A stretch of DNA of 5,576 bases, from positions 1 to 5,576 of the forward strand of contig JAJXYI010000648.1 of NCBI GenBank assembly GCA_021780625.1, written 5' to 3'. This document shows positions 1-5,576 of this stretch, piece after piece; the stretch's first letter is position 1; each line of letters opens with the position of its first letter. The notes under the pieces are model-generated. The model made no database searches, was not told the DNA's origin, and saw only the letters and a list, made by a program, of their open reading frames with translations. The position numbers and the translations under genes are program-made. This DNA is from a bacterium (lineage in GTDB: Bacteria; Verrucomicrobiota; Verrucomicrobiae; Opitutales; Opitutaceae).

Positions 1-2914
<2,914 letters not shown>

Positions 2915-2921
<7 letters not shown>

Positions 2922-2943
2922 ACGGAACGAGACGACTCAGGCC
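2915..2943. terminator. Inverted repeat spanning both convergent stop codons
   Basis: GGCCTGA at 2915-2921 and TCAGGCC at 2937-2943 are perfect reverse complements (7 bp) around a 15-nt loop. The TGA of the kinase gene lies in the left arm, and the TGA of hemA, read on the other strand, lies in the right arm. The whole convergent spacer forms the loop. A hairpin here could act in both directions as a shared 3' end. No T-tract follows directly on either strand, so intrinsic termination is uncertain. A second small stem (GCCGG at 2944-2948, CCGGC at 2952-2956) followed by a partly T-rich stretch may help on the + strand. Confidence 0.35.
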
Positions 2944-4010
2944 GCCGGAGCCCGGCTTCCGTTTCCACCATTGGCGCGACCAGCCAGGGAATTCCAGAGG
3001 TGCATCGCCTTCTCGCCCAGCAGCGACTTGGCACGCTGGACCTCGGCCTCGCGGGCGCGCCGGTTTTCCTCAGCCACCTTCGCGAGATCGTCGAGATTGT
3101 ACAAATACACGTTTCCGTGCGACGAGACCGCCGGCTCGACGTCGCGCGGCAGGGCAAGATCCAGATACAGCAGCGGACGCGCGGGACGCCTGCGCATCGC
3201 GGCGGCGCTTGCGGAGGTTGAAATGACCGTGTTGGGCGCGGAGGTCGCGCAGACGACGATGTCGAAGTCGGCGAGCCGCTCTTCGCGCTGTTCAAAGGGA
3301 AGAGCTCCCGCTCCGAGTTCGGCGGCGAGCTGCGCCGCGCGGTCGAAATTGCGGCTGCACACGGTCAACGACGGAGCACCGCGGCTCTGGAAGGCCTTTG
3401 CGGTCTTTTCGCCGATCTCGCCCGCACCGACCAGAAGGACGCGCGTGCCCGAGAGGGAGCCGAAAATGTTTCCCGCGAGATCAACGGCCACGTTGGCGAT
3501 GCTCACCTGGCCGGCGGTGATCGCCGTATTCGTGCGCACGTGTTTCGCCGCCTGGAACGCCTTTTGGAACACGCGGTTCAGCACCGCCCCGGTTGTCCCC
3601 TTGGACTGCGCCAGCGCGTAGGCATCCTTAACCTGGCCGAAAATCTCCGTCTCGCCGAGCATCTGCGAATCAAGGCCGCTCGCCACTTCGAGAAGGTGCA
3701 GCAGCGCGTTCTGGCCGCGCAGGTCGATGCAGAATTGGGCAAACTCAGCCTCGTCGAAATTCTGGCGCTCGCAGAAGGCCCGCCGGACCAGGTCGACGAT
3801 CTGCGGGGACTGGGCGACTCCGTAGAATTCGACGCGGTTGCAGGTGTTGAGCAATGCGTACTCCGCGAGCCCCTCGAGGCGCGCCAATTCACCACGCAGC
3901 TGTTCCGCAGTCTCAGAGCTGACCGCGAGCCGCTCGCGAACCTCGATCGGTACGCGGTGGTGGGTCGCCCCAAGCACAAATATCTGGGCGGGATGGGTTG
4001 GGTCACTCAT
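2937..4010 (-). CDS. hemA: Glutamyl-tRNA reductase
   Basis: HemA reduces glutamyl-tRNA(Glu) with NADPH to glutamate-1-semialdehyde, the first committed step of the C5 route to 5-aminolaevulinate, haem and other tetrapyrroles; it is cytosolic. Its 357 residues show the family landmarks. The N-terminal segment is GATHHRVPIEVRERL. The catalytic Cys is C57 in LLNTCNRVEFY. The motif GLDSQMLGETEIFGQVK spans 112-128. A conserved helix covers about 145-177 (FQKAFQAAKHVRTNT then VSIANVAVDLA). The NADPH-binding Rossmann loop is GAGEIGEK at 195-202. The C-terminal helix (about 305-340) is present, but the rest of the usual dimerisation domain is missing: most GluTRs are about 420 residues, and this one ends in a Gly/Ala/Asn-rich tail. 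The ATG at 4010 is chosen because it begins just before the conserved N-terminus and overlaps the upstream gene's stop. Only a weak GAGCAGG precedes it, so translation probably depends on coupling with the upstream membrane protein gene. Confidence 0.95.
   Translation of the reverse strand: MSDPTHPAQIFVLGATHHRVPIEVRERLAVSSETAEQLRGELARLEGLAEYALLNTCNRVEFYGVAQSPQIVDLVRRAFCERQNFDEAEFAQFCIDLRGQNALLHLLEVASGLDSQMLGETEIFGQVKDAYALAQSKGTTGAVLNRVFQKAFQAAKHVRTNTAITAGQVSIANVAVDLAGNIFGSLSGTRVLLVGAGEIGEKTAKAFQSRGAPSLTVCSRNFDRAAQLAAELGAGALPFEQREERLADFDIVVCATSAPNTVISTSASAAAMRRRPARPLLYLDLALPRDVEPAVSSHGNVYLYNLDDLAKVAEENRRAREAEVQRAKSLLGEKAMHLWNSLAGRANGGNGSRAPAA
4003..4010 (-). promoter_or_regulatory. Stop/start overlap coupling the membrane protein gene to hemA
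   Basis: On the minus strand the 8 nt ATGAGTGA contain the hemA start (ATG) and, one frame shifted, the TGA stop of the upstream CcsA/HemX-type gene. Ribosomes finishing the first gene would end at the hemA start. The Shine-Dalgarno ahead of hemA is weak (GAGCAGG), which fits reinitiation or coupling. The sequence shows the overlap directly; coupling is inferred. Confidence 0.6.
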
Positions 4011-4845
4011 GGTGCGCCTGCTCGACTTGGGTCCGGTCCGGATACCGGCTGCGATTCACTGGATCGAGAGAAACCAGCGCTCCCAAATAAAGAACCACGC
4101 AGGCAATGGCAAAATAGTGTCCAACAAGCCGACCTTTGAGGCGGCCAACGAAAATCGCAAAATAGCCGGCCCAAACCAGAAATACCGCGATCACCTTGAG
4201 ATGATCCACGGTGCCCTTGTCGATCCGCCAATAGAGGTACCCCACCCCCATCGCCACCGTAAACAGCGCCAGGCCAAAGCCCAGCAACCGGGTGCCGATC
4301 TGGTCGAGCTCGATCAATGAGGGGAGAAATGAAAACCAGCCGCTCAGGCGCTTCGACCTAAGGGAGTAATGACGAATAAGATGCAGGAGAGATGTTAATG
4401 CGAGCAGGCTGAATGTGCCGTAGCCAAACATGGCGAGACCGGCGTGCATCGGGACCCACGGATTGCTGTCGCTCAGCATCTTCGAATGCGTCGCATCCCA
4501 TGAACCAAAAGAGAGCGAGATCGTGGCCAGGATTGCCGACAGGCCAGCAGTGAAATAGCCCAACATGCTCAACCGGAACGTGGCACCGATAAAGAGGTAG
4601 ATGGTGGTCGCCGCCCAGCCGCAGAACTGGAGAATTTCAAACGAGTTACCAATCGGGCACGATTTCACCGCCAATCCTCGCATGAGGAGTCCGATCGATT
4701 GGAGGACGTATCCCACGACGATCACGCTGTACATGGTCACCCGTGAATGACGACGGGCCCGAACCAGGCAGAATGTGCCATACAAAAGGCCAAAGGCGTA
4801 GCAGGCAGCGGCTATCCAGAGAACCTGACGATCGGTTATTGGCAT
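4003..4845 (-). CDS. CcsA/HemX family membrane protein (cytochrome c assembly type)
   Basis: This is a 280-residue polytopic inner-membrane protein of the cytochrome c assembly family (CcsA/CcmC/HemX-like). Eight hydrophobic segments are visible, near 8-29, 36-55, 71-90, 92-112, 134-157, 187-206, 217-234 and 243-260. Family-like signatures are CPIGNSFEILQF (63-74), PMHAGLAMFGYGTF (132-145), FLPSLIELDQIGTRLLGFG (173-191) and HLKVIAVFLVWAGYF (215-229). H134, H215 and H243 are candidate haem ligands. The tryptophan-rich WWD haem-binding signature of full CcsA is not evident, which brings it nearer to the HemX branch. In Bacillus, HemX lies beside hemA and lowers HemA levels; CcsA works in haem export and cytochrome c maturation. 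Which role applies here is undecided. The ATG at 4845 is preferred over one at 4908, since the extra 21 residues are very basic and lie before the first helix. The gene precedes hemA and overlaps it by 8 nt. Sampled GC is lower than in hemA: 32 of 60 bases at 4141-4200, against 38 of 60 at 3241-3300. Confidence 0.88.
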   Translation of the reverse strand: MPITDRQVLWIAAACYAFGLLYGTFCLVRARRHSRVTMYSVIVVGYVLQSIGLLMRGLAVKSCPIGNSFEILQFCGWAATTIYLFIGATFRLSMLGYFTAGLSAILATISLSFGSWDATHSKMLSDSNPWVPMHAGLAMFGYGTFSLLALTSLLHLIRHYSLRSKRLSGWFSFLPSLIELDQIGTRLLGFGLALFTVAMGVGYLYWRIDKGTVDHLKVIAVFLVWAGYFAIFVGRLKGRLVGHYFAIACVVLYLGALVSLDPVNRSRYPDRTQVEQAHHE

Positions 4846-4990
4846 GGAATATCTCGAAAAACGATGACGAGCGGTCCTTCGAGTGCAAGCGCGGGGACTG
4901 CGCATCATTTATCCAATTCATTGCAAATTGCCTGCGTAGTCCCACGCCCCGAAACGCCAGCCGAACGGTCGCCGCAAACCACACGATAAA
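4846..4990 (-). promoter_or_regulatory. Upstream region of the ccsA-hemA operon, with AT-rich promoter candidate
   Basis: This is the leader of the minus-strand operon. Its most AT-rich part, about 4906-4932, reads GGCAATTTGCAATGAATTGG and then ATAAATG on the minus strand, 60-85 nt ahead of the start at 4845. GATAAA could serve as a -10 box, but no good -35 box lies 17 bp before it. CAATT (4914-4918) and AATTG (4926-4930) form a short inverted repeat that could be an operator. The evidence is only local base composition and loose hexamer similarity. No riboswitch structure was recognised. Confidence 0.25.
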
Positions 4991-5089
4991 CGTCTACCCC
5001 CGTCCGCCCCGCTGCCCTCAACTGGCCCCGGAGGTCCGCCTTGATTTCCCGTGCGAGGCACGGAAGCCGCCCTTTCCCTGGGTCCGTAG
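4991..5089. other. Intergenic stretch with nothing recognised
   Basis: This stretch lies between the operon leader and the repeat cluster. I see no convincing reading frame, RNA gene, terminator or repeat in it. It is C-rich on the + strand (for example CCCCCGTCCGCCCCGCTGCC). Open frames that cross it run on into the repeats and do not resemble proteins. Confidence 0.5.
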
Positions 5090-5210
5090 TTTGCCTGTCC
5101 CCAACTCGAGCGCGGGACCCTCGACAGCCAGCGACGACTATTTTGCCTGCTCATTTTCGGAGCGTATGAAGGCGGATTTGAGATCCATTTTTGCCTGTCC
5201 CCAATCTTGT

Positions 5211-5255
5211 ACCCGAATTTTGCCAGCCCCCAATTTTGGCAGGGACTGGGCGGGT
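5211..5255. repeat. Imperfect hairpin within the repeat cluster
   Basis: ACCCG at 5211-5215 is complementary to CGGGT at 5251-5255. Inside it, TGCCA at 5221-5225 pairs with TGGCA at 5237-5241 around an 11-nt loop. The left half contains the degenerate motif copy (core from 5222). Internal loops separate the two stems, so stability is modest. It resembles the imperfect palindromes typical of REP elements. Confidence 0.4.
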
Positions 5256-5319
5256 TTCTCTGCCTGTCCCTAATTTGAGGAATGCGGGGAGGATTGGGGC
5301 TCTTCGCGGTTGTTGTTTG

Positions 5320-5347
5320 CCTGTCCCTTGGAGAAGGGAGCGACAGG
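5320..5347. repeat. Bulged hairpin built on the last repeat copy
   Basis: CCTG (5320-5323) pairs with CAGG (5344-5347), and TCCCTT (5324-5329) pairs with AAGGGA (5334-5339) around the loop GGAG. This gives a 10-bp stem with a 4-nt bulge (5340-5343). The left arm is the conserved core of the final motif copy. It lies just upstream of the promoter of the next gene. It could be a REP-type palindrome or a terminator for leftward or rightward read-through, but no T-tract follows. Confidence 0.45.
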
Positions 5348-5362
5348 GGACTCGTGCAGGGA

Positions 5363-5391
5363 TTGTCACGATTCCGGTGTTCAGGTACCAT
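5363..5391 (+). promoter_or_regulatory. Sigma70-type promoter for the gene at 5411
   Basis: TTGTCA (5363-5368) matches the -35 consensus at five of six positions. It is followed, after exactly 17 bp, by TACCAT (5386-5391), which matches the -10 consensus at four of six, including the key second A and last T. Transcription would begin near 5398, leaving a leader of only about 13 nt before the ATG at 5411. The promoter abuts the end of the repeat cluster, and the -35 box overlaps the second GCAGGGATTG copy. Confidence 0.5.
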
Positions 5392-5410
5392 TCCTAAACC
5401 CCGAGTCGCC

Positions 5411-5576
5411 ATGCACCACGATCCACTCGACCCTTTGCTCGACCGCTGGAACCGGGTTCCACCCGCTCCTCATCGGCTTGAAGCCGAAGTCTGGCGCCGC
5501 ATCGCCGTGGAGGAATCCGACGAGCAGCGCCCCAGTCTCTGGGACCGAATCGACGCCGTGTTCCGCCGGCCGTCAT
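5411..5576 (+). CDS. Unidentified protein, N-terminal 55 residues (3' partial)
   Basis: An open frame starts at ATG 5411 and runs off the window after 55 codons. The visible protein is hydrophilic and charged. It begins MHHDPLDPLLDRW, continues through RLEAEVWRRIAVEE and ends LWDRIDAVFRRPS. Codons favour G or C in the third position like the other genes, which supports coding. No full domain can be named. The short Trp/Arg-rich cytoplasmic-looking start, ending RRPS at the window edge, recalls small verrucomicrobial proteins with a membrane helix just beyond this point, which often sit in sigma-factor or metal-sensor clusters; that is a weak inference. No Shine-Dalgarno is seen ahead of the ATG, and with the short predicted leader it may be translated with little or no 5' UTR. 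The first 13 residues follow directly on a good promoter, which supports this start. Confidence 0.65.
   Translation, partial: MHHDPLDPLLDRWNRVPPAPHRLEAEVWRRIAVEESDEQRPSLWDRIDAVFRRPS

Larger units (their letters stand above)
5090..5350. repeat. Cluster of TTTGCCTGTCCCC intergenic repeats
   Basis: At least six copies of a short motif, consensus about AATTTTGCCTGTCCCCAATT, lie in the same orientation. The GCCTGTCCC cores start at 5093, 5145, 5193, 5222, 5262 and 5319, giving spacings of 52, 48, 29, 40 and 57 bp. The copy at 5145 is damaged (GCCTGCTCA), and the copy at 5222 carries two substitutions (GCCAGCCCC). The others keep GCCTGTCCC exactly, with A/T-rich flanks (ATTT or TTT before, AA or TAA after). 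A partial inverted copy (GACAGG) is at 5342-5347. A second small motif, GCAGGGA(C/T)TG, occurs at 5239-5248 and 5356-5365. Irregular spacing and imperfect copies argue against CRISPR. They suit a REP-like family or remnants spread by an IS200/Y1-type transposase, although no transposase gene is in the window. The origin is inferred; the repeats themselves are plain. Confidence 0.85.

Noticed and set aside
3540..4139. 199-residue + strand frame opposite hemA
   Set aside because: It is a shadow of hemA, whose motifs on the minus strand are unambiguous.
4846..4908. Longer start (ATG at 4908) for the CcsA/HemX protein
   Set aside because: The added 21 residues are highly basic and lie before the natural first helix. 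The ATG at 4845 gives a typical N-terminus.
4743..5273. 176-residue + strand open frame across the operon leader
   Set aside because: It begins antisense to the 5' end of the CcsA/HemX gene, passes through the promoter region and repeats, and has low-complexity composition.
5090..5330. CRISPR array
   Set aside because: The repeats are short, spacing varies from 29 to 57 bp, copies are degenerate along the cluster, and no cas genes are present.
4918..5412. 164-residue minus-strand open frame through the repeat cluster, with overlapping frames on both strands (for example 5191-5397 + and 5151-5369 -)
   Set aside because: Their sequence is the repeats read as codons (recurring RDRQ/GDRQ or PVPN peptides), with no domain character, no start signal and no consistent codon bias. 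They are likely to be mis-annotated as hypothetical proteins.

Overview
The window reads as a high-GC bacterial chromosome, most likely from the Verrucomicrobiota and plausibly an Opitutaceae-type lineage. That assignment is an inference from three things: a short HemA paired with a CcsA/HemX-type membrane protein, weak Shine-Dalgarno signals, and GC-rich codon use. No rRNA or other marker gene is present to confirm it.

Left part (1-2921, + strand): the 3' portion of one large hybrid sensor histidine kinase gene. It runs CHASE-like sensor, membrane helix, PAS, HisKA, HATPase, a receiver that has lost its phosphoacceptor, and a second, intact receiver. The true start and first membrane helix lie upstream of the window. 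The gene converges on the next one across a 15-bp gap, and the two stop codons sit in the two arms of a perfect 7-bp inverted repeat.

Middle part (2937-4845, - strand): a two-gene operon read right to left. First is an eight-helix CcsA/HemX family membrane protein, then glutamyl-tRNA reductase (HemA), the first committed enzyme of C5-pathway tetrapyrrole synthesis. The genes overlap by 8 nt (ATGAGTGA), which suggests translational coupling. Pairing a HemX/CcsA protein with HemA ties haem precursor supply to haem protein assembly or to control of HemA.

Right part (4846-5410): 565 bp with no credible gene. It holds the likely promoter region of the ccsA-hemA operon, about 100 bp with nothing recognised, and then a cluster of at least six irregularly spaced copies of a motif centred on TTTGCCTGTCCCC, two of them degenerate. 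Two segments of the cluster can fold into hairpins. It looks like a REP-type or mobile-element-derived intergenic repeat family and is the least explained part of the window. Just after it lies a good sigma70-type promoter (TTGTCA, 17 bp, TACCAT) for a final + strand gene starting at 5411. Only 55 codons of that gene are visible, and it is unidentified.
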